From assembly GCA_029339505.1 (NCBI GenBank), contig JAQISU010000057.1, positions 7,895,501 through 7,959,500 on the forward strand: a stretch of 64,000 nucleotides of DNA. Reading direction: 5' to 3'. Source of the DNA: Unio delphinus. Taxonomy: Eukaryota > Mollusca > Bivalvia > Unionida > Unionidae. The notes under the pieces are model-generated. The model ran no database searches. It was given only the letters and a program-made list of their open reading frames with translations, and was not told the origin of the DNA. Made by a program: the position numbers and the translations under genes. This document shows, one piece after another, positions 12,050 to 24,660 of this stretch (position 1 is the stretch's first letter; the number at the start of each line of letters is the position of its first letter).

Positions 12050-12158
12050 GCATTTACTGGGCTATTTTGTGAGTTTCATGGTCTGGCTGATATTTTTTGC
12101 TATATTTATAACTAATAAGTCAATTGTGAATATAAAAAATCTATGGATTCTGAAAGTA

Positions 12159-14315
12159 CAGTGGAAGCCTGCTTTAACGCGATAATTGGGGTCCAAGAAA
12201 TTGGATTGTGTTAATAGCGGAGTCGCGTTAATGCTGGGATTTTCAGCAAACACAGCAATTGCACATATACATGTACTCGTGTTGAATGTAACAAATTGGA
12301 GTATTATTGGACGAATATTAAATGGAATGTAGTAATAAGACTTATTCAAACTAATGGATGGATAATATATTTATAGGTTATTACTCTGTGTTAAATAGTT
12401 TTTTTTTTACTAATTTCTATTGTTTTTTCTCGAAAATACACGTTGATCGATAATACCCCGACTGATGTTATATAATGAATAGGGTATAAACATCGTTTAC
12501 TATTGTGCCATCGTGGCACACAGTTCATCCATAAGGCATATAATTCCATTGGAAAAATTTCACAGCTTTAAAATATTCAATAATTTCGTCCATGATCATT
12601 GTATCGGAATTTAATGTCCAATATATAGCATGAACAAAGTATTAACACCGTTTACTTACCGTCTGATATAGTACTGTTGTGGCATGCAGCTAATCCATAA
12701 TACCTGTAATTCCATTGCAAATATTGCAAAAGTATTAAACTATTTAATATTTTTGTCATGAATCATTATGTGTCTGAATTCGATGGGAAAAACTAACAGA
12801 AAATTAGGTTAAGAAAGACGAAGCAAGTGTACTTTTCATTACGTTCCAGGATCTATGAACGGTGTCTATACAAATTGTTAACTTGATTTACCATAACGGT
12901 AAAATACTTTTTGATATTTTTATATTAAAAAATTAGGAAATTAATGACGAGTTCATAAATAAACACCATACATATAAAATCTGAAAACTAAATGCAGTGA
13001 GTCTGTAACGGTCACGCATCATGGATGTTTGTTTTTTTAAAAGCTGTATGCATGTACAATTTCAGACCCTTTCAATTTCCAGCTAAAAAAGCCAACATTG
13101 TTTACTAGTAAAATGATTCCCACCAAACCCAGAAAACATGTTGGCAACTTTCCTTTTTTGATGTTTATTTAATTGTAAAAATCTTGTATCAACAACCGCA
13201 TTGTATGCTACTTGTTGTTGTTGTTGATGCAGTTAAAGAACATGTGTCTTTACTCTTGGATCAATAATAATTAATATTTCCAATAATGTTTATTTCAGTA
13301 TAACATTTCAATAACCTAGTGAAATTAATACATTGCAGAAACCGTGTTTTACACTATTTCTCGTACTTTATCGTATTGTACATCGTATTTATTAGAATTC
13401 ATACATGATCTCTTCCGCAAAATAAAAATAAACTTTTTTTGGCGCAAATTGCAATGAATGATTTCCGTTGGTGAACTTGCTTTTCCTTATCGGTAAAATA
13501 TTTTTTTAATTAAAAAAGGGAAATTAATAATGATTTCATAAGCAAACACCATATGCATGTAAAACGTGAGAACCAAGTGCAGTAGTCCTGCAATGGTCAC
13601 AAAGTCACTTTTATAATTGTTTTAAAGCTGAACGCATGTCAATTTCATACCCTCTCAATTTCCAGCTTGTAAAGCAAACATTATTTACTGGTCAACTGAT
13701 TGCATCTAATAGCACTGCCAAGCCCAGAAAACATGTTGGCGGCTTTCCTTTTTTGATGTTTATTAAACTGTGAGAAGCTTTTATCAATCACCGCATTGTC
13801 TGCTGCTTGTTTTGTGTGTGTAGTTAAAGAAGAAACACACTTCGGCTATTGTTTGAGCAACGATTGTATACATAATTAATTGAAGGCAACCACAAAGACC
13901 ATATGTTTATTTTGGCATAACACTTCAAGAACCTGGTGAAATTGTTAAATTTAAGAAGTTACGCCACGAGCATATTATATTAAAATTCATATGCGAACTC
14001 TTCCCCAAAATGAGAACAAACATTACACACTATTTCTCGTACTTAAAATACAAAAAAAATGTCTCTGTATGAGAAAAATACATGTACATATATTTAAAAT
14101 TTCAGAGACCACGCCACAGTCGTATTTTATTCGAATTCATATGTGATCTCTTCACCATATGCGATCTCTTCCAGAAAATGACAATAAATTCTTAGTATAC
14201 TATTTCATGTACTTTGAAGAGGAAAACAAAATCATGTGCTAATAAGTATACAAAATTTTAGGAGCCATGCCATGACCTATCCAAATTCGGGGCACGTTAT
14301 AGCAGGGTTTCACTG
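12159..14315. mobile_element. pogo/Tigger-type non-autonomous DNA transposon
   Basis: 2,157 bp between imperfect inverted repeats: CAGTGGAAGCCTGCTTTAACG at the left (first 20 bases diagnostic) and the inverse of CAGTGAAACCCTGCTATAACG at the right. Both sit directly next to TA (12157-12158 and 14316-14317), the pogo target site. There is no coding frame. The interior holds a diverged tandem duplication of about 570 bp, with units near 12950-13440 and 13540-14040; AGAAAACATGTTGGC recurs in both. Confidence 0.8.
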
Positions 14316-14669
14316 TATATATTTATTTCTCTATGGATAATACATACTGCTCACATAAAAATAAATGCACCATACAATCATGCACTTTCATTAACAACTT
14401 ATCCTTTTACCTTCTTTCAAAAGCCATGTGACAAAAATATCAGTCTAAATTTTTTTAAAAATAGCTGAAGCTAGAATTTCACAAGTTGCTAAATTTTGTT
14501 CTGAAAAATACTTTTTTTTTTTTATCTGGTGTATGAATGAAGAGCTGGACTCTGTAATTTTCCATTTAGGATCTGATTCCAATTTTATTGTACAGGTTCT
14601 GTTAATGGTTAACTGATATCAATATTCAAACTGAAGAAATTGATTTATTTAAAGCTTATGACAAAATCA

Positions 14670-14953
14670 ATGGTACTGGCATGTGACTTTGTATAACAGT
14701 TCTGGGGTATTCTATATTGATTTTAAACTGGCACGTGACTTTGTATAACAGTTCTGGGGCATTCTATATTGATTTTAAACTGGCATGTGACTTTGTATAA
14801 CAGTTCAAGAGTATTCTATATTGATTTTAAACTGGCACGTGACTTTGTATAACAGTTCTGGGGCATTCTATATTGATTTTAAACTGGCATGTGACTTTGT
14901 ATAACAGTTCTGGGGCATTCTATATTGATTTTAAACTGGCATGTGACTTTGTA
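14670..14953. repeat. 52-bp minisatellite interrupted by a Tigger element
   Basis: About five units of 52 bp containing GGCATGTGACTTTGTATAAC and GTATTCTATATTGATTTTAA. The array resumes at 15871-15908 after the transposon, so the transposon jumped into it at a TA. Confidence 0.9.
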
Positions 14954-15870
14954 CAGTGGGGCCTTGACTTACGAGTGTCCCAACTAAGGAGTTTTTTGAG
15001 ATACGAGTCGTCTCTCGACCGATTTTTTGCTTTGAGTTCCGAGCTAAAATTCGGGTTACGAGCCAGCTTCAGATACCCCACCGCTAGTTGGCGCAGCGAA
15101 CGTCACAGTGAACGCATGAACATCTGCCAAGCATCCCGTGTCTCACTCGTTCACTTAAACGGTCAGCTCGCAGTGGAAGCATTAGTGTTGTGCTCGCATT
15201 TGTGCTTGCGGTTATTTTGCAAAGAAGCAGATGATATGCATTGAATTAAAGAAAGAAATTATGGAAAAACATGACCAAGGTGTGCGTGTAATCGACTTGA
15301 CGAAGCAGTACGAGCGTAGCACTTCCTGATCTGCACCATACTGAAGCAGAAGGAGTCAATAAAGGCTATCACGCTAGCCAAGGGCGTTAAAATAATTAAT
15401 AAACAGCGGACATATCTCCATGAAAATATGGAGAAGCTGCTGATGGTGGGTTGACGGAGAAGCAGCTCGCCGGAGATACCGTGACGGAGGCTATAATCTG
15501 CGAGAAGGCACGAGCTATTTACGCTGATTTGCTGCAGGTTCTCAACCTTCCACCCAACAGCACCCCTATCTTGCAGCCCATGGACCAGCAGGTAATTTCT
15601 AATTTCAAGAAGCTCTTTACCAAGCACCTGTTCCGACGCGGATTTGAGGTGATGGAGAGAACAAACCTCAACCTTAGAGAGTTCTGGAAGGACCACTATA
15701 ACATCAGGATATGCTTCAGAATTATCGATATTGCGGTGGTTTTGGAGGTAAGGAATGGATTAATTCCATTTCAGTTCATTTCAATGGGGAAAATGGATTT
15801 GACATACGAGTAATTTGAGTTACGAGCTCCGTCATGGAACGAATTAAACTGGTAAGTCAAGGCCCCACTG
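14954..15870 (+). mobile_element. Tigger-like (pogo) DNA transposon, internally deleted
   Basis: 917 bp with inverted ends CAGTGGGGCCTTGACTTACG and CTGGTAAGTCAAGGCCCCAC plus TG, flanked by TA (14952-14953, 15871-15872). The plus strand retains pieces of a transposase: a CENP-B-type HTH start (KEIMEKHDQGVRVIDLTKQY, about 15250-15320), LTEKQLAGDTVTEAI (about 15451) and, after a deletion, PPNSTPILQPMDQQVISNF with FWKDHYNI (15540-15705). The central DDE segment is largely gone. Confidence 0.9.
15451..15813 (+). pseudogene. Tigger transposase fragment
   Basis: The open frame contains the second half of the CENP-B-like DNA-binding region (EKQLAGDTVTEAIICEKA) fused by an internal deletion to the C-terminal catalytic end (STPILQPMDQQVISNFKKLF, ERTNLNLREFWKDH). 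The deletion leaves it without a complete catalytic triad, so it cannot be an active transposase. Confidence 0.85.
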
Positions 15871-15908
15871 TATAACAGTTCAAGGGTATTCAATATTGAT
15901 TTTAAACT

Positions 15909-16852
15909 GAGCTGATTTCCCCAAATTTCACACAAAATTTTAAAAATACACATTTCTGAAATGAAGATGAAGAGGATGCAAAAACACTGCCAAACAAGAG
16001 ACCCAACAAGGTAATATTGCTCACCTGGTATACATTAGTCAAAAAGGCAAATGAAGTAATGAGGCAGGTGCTTTGGAGTGAAAGACACCCATGTCAGGAT
16101 AATTCCAAGCTATTAGGTAGACTTGTTTAATTGTGCTTTTTCTTTAAGGGTCTTCAGCTGGAGAAGGTAGTGCATAAGTATCTTCTGTATGAGTGTGAAG
16201 GATGGTCATTTTAGGACTCTACCTATCCTATTTGATCTGATGAGATGTGGCAGTTATGGAAAAAAAAGTTATTTTATGATAGTTTTTTTTAAATATTTGA
16301 TGGGAGATTGCTAATGAAGCCACACCACTGCTAGGGAAACCATCCCAGGCAAAACTCTGACAGACCATGTCCTAGGTAACTCATATTAAGTTTGATCAAA
16401 ACTGAACTCACCGTTCAATGGAAGAAGTTGAGAAAGGTTTTCAGATGTTTGCAATGGATGCAATGACAGGGGTGTCACATCATACACAAATTTGACAGAG
16501 CTAACCCCCAAACCCCCACCAAAAAAAACAAGTTTCATCAAAATTTGTTCAGCCATTCAAAAGAAGTGAGGATGGGTTTTACGCATGGTTGCTATAACAG
16601 CAACACCATTGCTAGAGGAGTCACCCAAACATAATCTAGATAAAGAAGATCATACCTACCAAGTTTGATCCTAATTAGCCCAGTGGAGCTTGAAAATCTG
16701 AAAACAGCAATGCTGATGGACAACAGACAATGCATGTTGCTTACAAGACCATATGATAAGCTCACTTGACTTAAACGGTTAAAATGAAACCTCTGTCCTG
16801 CTATTTGAATTTGCATGTGAAACAATAATTATAATATTTCACCATTACTTAC
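15909..16852. other. RARS2 intron, no recognised feature
   Basis: Intronic sequence without a coding or repeat signature that I can assign. Confidence 0.6.
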
Positions 16853-16929
16853 ATTAAACAAATGTTGCAAGGCATCAGTTTCAAGGTCTTTTGCATTGCC
16901 ATAACGCTGATATCCTACTGCAAGGAGGC
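16853..16929 (-). CDS. RARS2: RARS2 exon (sixth exon seen)
   Basis: The acceptor is TTTGATCAG/GCCTCC and the donor is TTTAAT/GTAAGTAATGG. It reads GLLAVGYQRYGNAKDLETDA then LQHLFN, matching GLLGTGFQLFGYEEKL...LQHLFE of mitochondrial ArgRS. The first codon is completed by the last G of the exon at 19647. It ends in phase 0. Copies of its first 34 bases with the acceptor form the adjacent minisatellite. Confidence 0.9.
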
Positions 16930-17545
16930 CTGATCAAATGACAAAAGTACAAGTCATAAAATTGCCATAATGCTGGTAACCTACTTACTGCAAGGAGTCC
17001 ATATCAAATGACAATGGTACATGTCATAACATTGCCATAATGCTGGTATCCTACTTCAAGGAGGCCTAATCAAATGGCAAAGGTACATGCCATAATGTTT
17101 CCATAACACTGGTGTCCTACTGCAGGAGGCCTGATCTAATGACAAAGGTACATGCCATAATGTTTCCATAACACTGGTGTCCTACTGCAGCAGGCTTGAT
17201 CAAATGACAAAGGTACATGTCATAACATTGCCATAACACTGGTGTCCTACTGCAAGGAGGCCTGATCAAATGGCAAAGGTACATGTCATAACACTGCCAT
17301 AACACTGGTTTCCTACTGCTATGAGACCTGATCAAATGATAAGGTTACAATTCATAAATTTGCCATAACACTATCCTAATGCAAGGAGGCCTGATCATAT
17401 GGCAAAGGCACATGTCATAGCATTGCCATAACACTGGTGTCCTACTGCAAGGAAGTCTGATTAAATGATAAGCTACATGTCATAACATTGTCTTACCACT
17501 ATCCTACTGCAAGGCGGCATGATCAAATGATTAGGGTACATGCCA
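16893..17545. repeat. minisatellite built from a RARS2 exon-intron junction
   Basis: About ten units of roughly 60 bp. Each unit contains, on the minus strand, a copy of the 3' splice site (CATTTGATCAG) and about the first 34 bases of the exon at 16853-16929 (ending in the CGTTATGGCAA-like string). Unit sequences vary by substitutions and small indels. Confidence 0.9.
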
Positions 17546-17612
17546 TTATATTGTAATAAGTCTTGTACATGTGTATAAATAAGGATGCATTTTGTCATAA
17601 ATTACAATGCAG

Positions 17613-17745
17613 GAGGGGGCCCAGAGTGCCTGAGTGGTCTAAAGCACTCTCTGTTACAGATCACTGCCATCTCAGCTCTGTCTGAAAGGGTTCGAGTCTC
17701 AGATTCAGTCAATATGGGTATGTGAGAAAGCTTGTACATGCCACA
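17613..17745 (+). repeat. tRNA-derived SINE, 5' part, copy d
   Basis: Contains the head TGCCTGAGTGGTCTAAAGCA and a well preserved box B-like GGGTTCGAGTCTCA, then stops after the start of the body (GTATGTGAGAAAGCTTG). Confidence 0.8.
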
Positions 17746-18690
17746 TATATATAAAGGAAATCATATTATGTTTGTTATGTGAATTGTACCATATTAATAT
17801 AAAAGAAATCATATTATGTTTGTGTATTATAAAATATCAATGTAAAGGAAATCATGTTTGTCATTTTCATTGTACCACATTGAATTATACATGCAGTAAG
17901 AATGTGCTGCCTCAGGTAAATGTCAACCTATGGTTGTTGTTTCTATTGTCATTGATTCTGAAACTAGAGTTTTGAAATAAGAAAAACCTGGAGAGAAAGG
18001 AATTTTCCAAAATGTCAACGTTTGGATTCAGTCCCTTGACTCCAGATTTGTGAAGTTAACATCTTATAGACCACTCTGTTATGTGCACTTAAATTTCAAA
18101 CATCATAAAACTTGGTATGTAAATGTGAAAAGGTCTGCACAGAGTTATACACATATTTTACTATAGAAACTGCAAGGCAGTAACTCTTCATTTCTAAATA
18201 TTAAAAAGTACTCAATCAAGAGTTTTCCAAACACACATAGCTTCATTTTAATAACTAGTTCATTTTTAATTCATTTTTTACACAGTTATACTTCCCTAAA
18301 CTAGCCCCTCTGTAACCTCACTCCTCTACAGATTTTCCACAGCTTCTGAAACCAAATAGGCAATTCTAATTCTACCCAAATATTTGCATACCACCTAAAT
18401 AAAATGTTTTAAAATGGTTATAAAAATGTCCAGCAGACTTGTTTCACTGTGCATTGAGTATATTTACCCTTAAAAGTGGTCTCAGACAATTATCATATTT
18501 CATCTTTCAAGCAAAAACCAAACTATTAAGGGCAATTTTTTAATTCATAGGTATGTAATAAATGTATGTAAACGTAATGACCACTGTGCTAAAATCTCAT
18601 CTCATATGACCTTTCAAAAAATAAACAAAAGGTAATCTTGTCTAAATGAAATGTAACTATTACCATGGTTCTAATGATTTGAAAATTCTA
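17746..18690. other. RARS2 intron, no recognised feature
   Basis: AT-rich intronic sequence; the short 17755-17860 stretch has a few imperfect repeats of AAAGGAAATCATATTATG. Confidence 0.5.
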
Positions 18691-18699
18691 CATAAAAAT

Positions 18700-18935
18700 T
18701 ATACAGCTCAGCCTGTATCCCACAGTTATAATGTACAACTAGACCTGTATCCTACAATTCTACATGTACAACTTGGCCTGTATCCTAGAATTCCACCCAC
18801 ACAACTTGGCATGTATCCTGCAATTCAACTTTAACTTAGCAAATATCCTACAATTCTACCTGCACAACTTGGCCTGTATCCTACAATTCTACTTGTACAA
18901 CTTAGCTTGTATCCTGCAATTCTAAATGAATAACT
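18700..18935. repeat. minisatellite, about 28-30-bp unit
   Basis: Units of the type ACAACTTGGCCTGTATCCTA followed by CAATTCTAC. A short plus-strand frame through it is a repeat artefact. Confidence 0.8.
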
Positions 18936-18989
18936 TATATGAAATCTTGTGGAACAAAGTTGCTCATCTCAGTGCCCTTTTTTGGATAC

Positions 18990-19395
18990 AAAGAGACCAT
19001 GTATAAAAAATTTACTATATAAAATGTACAGGCATCATTACAAAAAGACCATGTATCCATAATTTACTATGGAAAATGTATAGGCCTCATTACAAAAAGA
19101 CCATGAATCCATAATTTACTATGGAAAATGTACAGGTCTCATTAATTACACTGTCATCACAAGTACTATTCTCAGTCTGTCAATCTATCTCTGGCATACA
19201 ATGATGTCTAAACTGAATTCAATATAACTGACACAAACACACATAGATGTGTGGTGTCCAAACCAAATTCAATACAACTGACATACAAGCACACACAGAC
19301 ATGTGATGTTCAAACCAAATTCAATACAACTAACACACAAACACACAAAGCCATGATGTCCAAACCAAATGTAATACAACTGACATTACAAAGTA
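18990..19395. repeat. two adjoining minisatellites
   Basis: 18990-19140 has about three units with ACAAAAAGACCATGTATCCA. 19195-19395 has four units of about 55 bp with CCAAATTCAATACAACTGAC and an ACACAAACACACA run. Confidence 0.75.
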
Positions 19396-19617
19396 ATAAC
19401 TGAAAGTTCTGGTTAAATGTCACAGATGCAATGCCCTCTACAAGAAAAGGTTTAACCTCACGCATTCGAATCTTTGAGAATTCAAAGGCTAGCTTTTTTA
19501 AAAATGTAATTAAATGTTACAGAAGTATTAAAAATTGTATTATAACTGAACCCATTTCTTCTTTTCAAAAAAATCCTGAACCACTGTATTTTATGCCAAT
19601 GTGCATGGTAGTAGTCA

Positions 19618-20465
<848 letters not shown>

Positions 20466-20635
20466 GGCCAATGTGGGTATGTGTGAAAGCTTACCAGTAG
20501 CTTCTCATGGGTCGGTGGTTCTTTACAGGGGTTTTCCTGGGTTCTTCTTCTACCATTAATACTGGCCGCCATGTATAGCCTATATTGTACTGAAAAAATG
20601 GTGTAAGACCGTACAACAGCAACAACAACCACTCA
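20466..20635 (+). repeat. tRNA-derived SINE, 3' part, copy e
   Basis: Begins in the body (AATGTGGGTATGTGTGAAAG), includes GCTTCTCATGGGTCGGTGGT and ACTGGCCGCCATGTATAGCC, and ends in a CAACAGCAACAACAA tail. The tRNA-like head is missing, as in 5'-truncated retroposons. Confidence 0.85.
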
Positions 20636-21930
20636 TCGGATAAATGGTGGTTTATGTTCATTAGCTTTTTAAGCATGCCTTGATTTATACAGTTTATCAT
20701 TACACTTTCAATGTATCTCAATGTTGCTGCTTAATATGTTTAAACATAGATGCATTACACTAGTATAAACATGAGCAAGGGATTTTATACTTTAACTTGA
20801 AACATCCTGAACAGTGCAACAGCAATTAAACAAGACCATTTAAAAAGATTAAAATACTTACTAAACTGTTTTTGCCGATTCAGAAATAATTTTGTTAAGT
20901 CTTTCTTTCTTTTCATCTCAACTCCAGAAAAGGACTGCTGATTTTTAATAAAGTTTTAGAAGCTATCACCACAACCATGTTTGATCCCTTTATTACTTAA
21001 TACTTAAATCCCACACTTGACCAAAACTCTCCTGATTACGACAATAAAATAATTAATTAACATCTTTTTGTGTATACAAGACTTTTTTTTAGTTATTTTT
21101 AAATTTGTCCAGACCTTTTCAAGAGCTGGAAAAGCAATTTTCAAATTTTATTTTATTTTTTCCTCAGAATTCCAGGCTCATGTGGGAACCCAGTTATTAT
21201 TCTGTATGTCAACATGTTCAGCATCTAACAGATCATTATCAATATTCTAACCAGTTTCAACAACCTTCATAATAATAGTAAAACATTTGTGTATTATGTC
21301 AACTGAATGTTATTGATGACTAGTGTGGTTTTCTGCTTGTTATCTTATAGCAGTTTTAGTTTACAAAGCAAGGAAGCAGACAACCGGATGAAACGCCATA
21401 AAACAAGATTCCTTTCTTTCAAAAACTAGTCACATTTATTTCAGGTAACAATGGTCTTAGTTGAAGCTCATTACGTGTACATATCAGATTGTAAAATATT
21501 AATGTCATGATTTCACCGCAAATAATACTTAAATGACATAAAGATATCTCTAAGTGCCAATTCAGGATTTTTCTGTAACTCAATTCTCCACAATGATCCA
21601 TATCTGTGAAACAAAGCTCTTTATTTTGCAAAGTATTCATTTTGCGTGTTTGCATTTCTATCTTTGTTCACATTTATGATCGAGTAGCTTAAATTAAGAT
21701 AGTCTAATTACATTAAGAACACAATAATATTTATAAATGTTCAATTGATTAACTGACATGAGTCCACCTGACATATGACCACAGCTGCATGATCTTACAT
21801 GTCAAGTAAAATATGTGTGCCTTTTAAATTTTCCTTTATTTCACATCCTTCATTTGATACAAATGATGCAATTAACGTGATAATACAATGGTCAGCTTTG
21901 ATCTCAATTCACCAATGCAATTAAAACAAG
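20636..21930. other. RARS2 intron, no recognised feature
   Basis: AT-rich, no assignable coding or repeat signature. Confidence 0.6.
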
Positions 21931-21934
21931 GCTG

Positions 21935-22105
21935 GCACTTAATTAGGTACCCTGGGAAATTCTGGCACTTAGGTACTCTGGGAAATGATGGCACTTAATT
22001 AGGTATTCTGGGAAATGCAGGCACTTAATTAGGTACTCTGGAAAATGCTGGCACTTAATTAGGAACTCTGGGAAATGCTGGCACTTAATTAGATACTCTG
22101 GGAAA
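21935..22105. repeat. 31-bp minisatellite, target of DIRS insertion (left part)
   Basis: Five to six units of the type GGCACTTAATTAGGTACTCT followed by GGGAAATGCT. The same array resumes at 28740-28803, immediately after the DIRS element. Confidence 0.9.
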
Positions 22106-22200
22106 GCAAATTTTTTAGTAAATTATGTTTCTCCGAGAATACTGACCCGATCACATTACTTTTCTCGGAGAAACATAATTTACTAAAAAATTTGCTTTCT
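22103..22200. repeat. long hairpin at DIRS end
   Basis: Two arms of about 36 nt (22103-22140 and 22165-22200) are perfect or near-perfect inverses, e.g. AGTAAATTATGTTTCTCCGAG and its complement, with a spacer of about 24 nt. The second arm runs directly into the terminal repeat TCTCCTTTGAATACG. Confidence 0.85.
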
Positions 22201-22384
22201 CCTTTGAATACGTTCCCCGATCACATTACTTTAGGGATATTAGCCTGCTACCTCGCGAATCCAGCCCTACCAAAAGACGAAAATTCGTCTTTCCTGTCTA
22301 TGTCATATAGACAAAGGGCAATAACTCTTGCCCATTACCTCCCCTTGCTACCCGTTAGGTGTCGCTTCTTTAGTTTTTAAGCTG
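22196..22384 (+). repeat. DIRS inverted terminal repeat, left
   Basis: Reads inward from TTTCTCCTTTGAATACGTTC to GCTTCTTTAGTTTTTAAGCT and matches the inverse of 28551-28739 apart from a few substitutions. Confidence 0.88.
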
Positions 22385-22439
22385 AGCGGTATATAAAACA
22401 CGAGGATGCTCGCATGGCGGGGTGGTTGGGAGGGTTTCT

Positions 22440-22550
22440 TAGTAATGTGATCGGGTAAGTATTCTTGGAGAAACATAATTTACTAAAAAATTTGCTTTCT
22501 CCTTTGAATACGTTCCCCGATCACATTACTTTAGGAGAATAAGTAATAGG
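22440..22550. repeat. DIRS internal complementary region
   Basis: Contains AACATAATTTACTAAAAAAT followed by TTGCTTTCTCCTTTGAATAC and GATCACATTACTTTAGG, i.e. sequence complementary to the outer left end joined to sequence of the terminal repeat. Such a circle-junction template is characteristic of DIRS1-type elements and serves in replication through a circular intermediate. Confidence 0.75.
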
Positions 22551-23116
22551 AGGAGGGAATGCGGAGCATCCGACCTCCACCCCGGGTATCCTCTAGGGAA
22601 TGATGGCTGGATTCCCCATGTGAATGATAACCCGGTCTCCTAATTTTCAATCAGCAACACAGCCCAGGGTCACGTGATATGTGACCCCTTTATACGGTTA
22701 AGAAGATAGTTATTGAAATCTTCTTACCTACGAAAATTTATCTGGCGAATCCAGCGAAGCTAATAGGTTGTGCTGATTGTTGCACATGGGTCTGGTGGGC
22801 GTCTGGGCTGCCAACACCGGACCTACTAGAATCAATGTTTGCCTCTGCGAGTACAAACTTGAAGATAAAACTGTAGAAGGTTGACTCTGCATGTCAGCCA
22901 ACAGCTTCTATAAGGTGACTGATTTGCGAATCCTCAGAGTACGCCAAGCGTATAACCCACTTCAGCCATGAAGCAAGGGCTTGAATGGTGATATCTCATG
23001 TCCCCGCTATCACCAGAAGAAAGAGGTGCTTGTATGTGACCTGACTCACCTCTATGCATTGAAATGGTGCTAGAGTGCACAAACAGGATCTTACATGGCT
23101 GTTGATCCTGACTTAT

Positions 23117-24027
23117 CTATAAAGAAAGCGAGCTAATGACGACTCGTTGATCGCCAATGTATGGTAATCTATTTTGGACTACGAAGCCTGGCTGCGTCAA
23201 GAGGACCATCAAACCCTCTGATCGGAACGGAAGAGAGTTCGGGTCACTAGAAAGGACATGTAACTCGCTCACCCTGCATGCTGAAGCTAAGACTATCAAG
23301 AAACCCAATTTGTATGATAGTAGCTTTAACTAATCGTGGGTTAAAGACTCAATACTGTCTGAATTGAGTCATGTTAAAACCCAGGACAGATTCCATTTGG
23401 AAACAGGGTGAGGGATATAAGTCAATTGAATTTTTTAAAGTGTCTAAAAGATCTGACAAATCTTTGTCATGGCTGATAGCACATGTACCAGAATGGCGGA
23501 ATGTGTCTGATATCATGGAGCGGTAGCATTTGATAATAACTGGAGCCAGCTGTTTCTCCTCGAAAAGCCAGAGAAAAGTTGGCCAGTTGAGGGATTGTGA
23601 CACTCAGAGGAACAATGTGAATGATATGGTACCAGTCCCTGAAAACATGCCACTTGCCCTCGTAAACCTTGAGAGTAGAGGGCCTTCTTGCTCTCAAGAT
23701 TCCCTCCGCAATCAAAGATTTAAATTGTTTGTCTTGCAAGGCTGTCTGGACAAGAGCCAAGCTTGAACATAAAAACGGTCCGGACAGGGGTGGAACACCC
23801 CTGGCCGCGGTTGCTTGCGAATACTTGTGCTGACTGTAATCTTCCTGGGTAGATCTATCGCCTAGATTAAGTAGATCAGAGACCCAGGAGTTGTTCCATC
23901 TGAGAGGGGCAATCAGAACCATCTGACAGTTCTGACCCCTTAACTTCTGGATTAATTTCAGTACCAAGACCGTGGGAGGGTAGGAGAATGACCACAACCC
24001 TTCCCAGCTGATTGATCGAGCATCCAC
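23117..24027 (-). pseudogene. DIRS tyrosine recombinase remnant
   Basis: The minus-strand N-terminal core-binding part is open at 23467-24027 (STLKVYEGKWHVFRDWYHII, LANFSLAFRGE). The start of the catalytic domain is at 23117-23308 (LIVLASACRVSELHVLS, containing the first catalytic arginine of the R-H-R-Y set). A frameshift and stops separate them. The later H-x-x-R and tyrosine blocks are not clearly readable, so it is inactive. Confidence 0.75.
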
Positions 24028-24127
24028 GACCTAAGCTTCTGGGTCTGGAACCTGTGAGATGAAAGGTGGACAACTTGCGATTCCACCTTGTTGCAAAAGA
24101 TCAATCATCGGACGTCCCCAAAGTGTG

Positions 24128-24625
24128 TCAGTTGGAAGAAAGTCCGATTGATGGAGTGACCATTCTGTGTGAATGACTAGATAGAGTGTCAGCCAAGACA
24201 TTGAGTCTGCCAAGAATGTGTCGGAATTGTACATTGAGGTGGAGATTGTCGAACCAATGTAGAAACTGCCAGCTCAGATTGCACAGGTCTGGTGATTGGT
24301 GTCCCAATGTTTTGAGGCAAGGCACCACCACAAAGTTGTCTGACATAATGAGTGCAGTTTGTAATAAGAGTTAATCCTGCCCGAAATGAAAGGCGTTGAT
24401 GACAGCTGTTATTTCTGAAAGGTTGATGTGGAAAGGGCTCGAACCTGGCACCCACGTGCCGCTGACAGTATCGAAGTCCGGCAACAGGTGGGCAACCCAA
24501 CCGTAGGTACTAGTGGCGGAACATACCGTTATCCCCGCTTGGTGTATCTCCAGAGTAATCCCTGTGGACAGCCCACAGGGGTTGTGCCACTGACTCAAGA
24601 ATGATCGTATCTCTGGCGTGAGCAT
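24128..24625 (-). pseudogene. DIRS RNase H remnant
   Basis: The minus strand shows STYGWVAHLLPDFDTVSGTW and HINLSEITAV (24371-24625), then a frame change into HILGRLNVLADTLSSHSH (24128-24346). These are the RNase H-like blocks that follow RT in DIRS elements. Confidence 0.75.
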
Positions 24626-24660
24626 GACTGTGGGATCGAAGGGACTTGAAAAGGGCGAAA

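Noticed and set aside
23530..24374. Plus-strand frames within the DIRS recombinase and RNase H region
   Set aside because: Shadows of the minus-strand recombinase and RNase H remnants.
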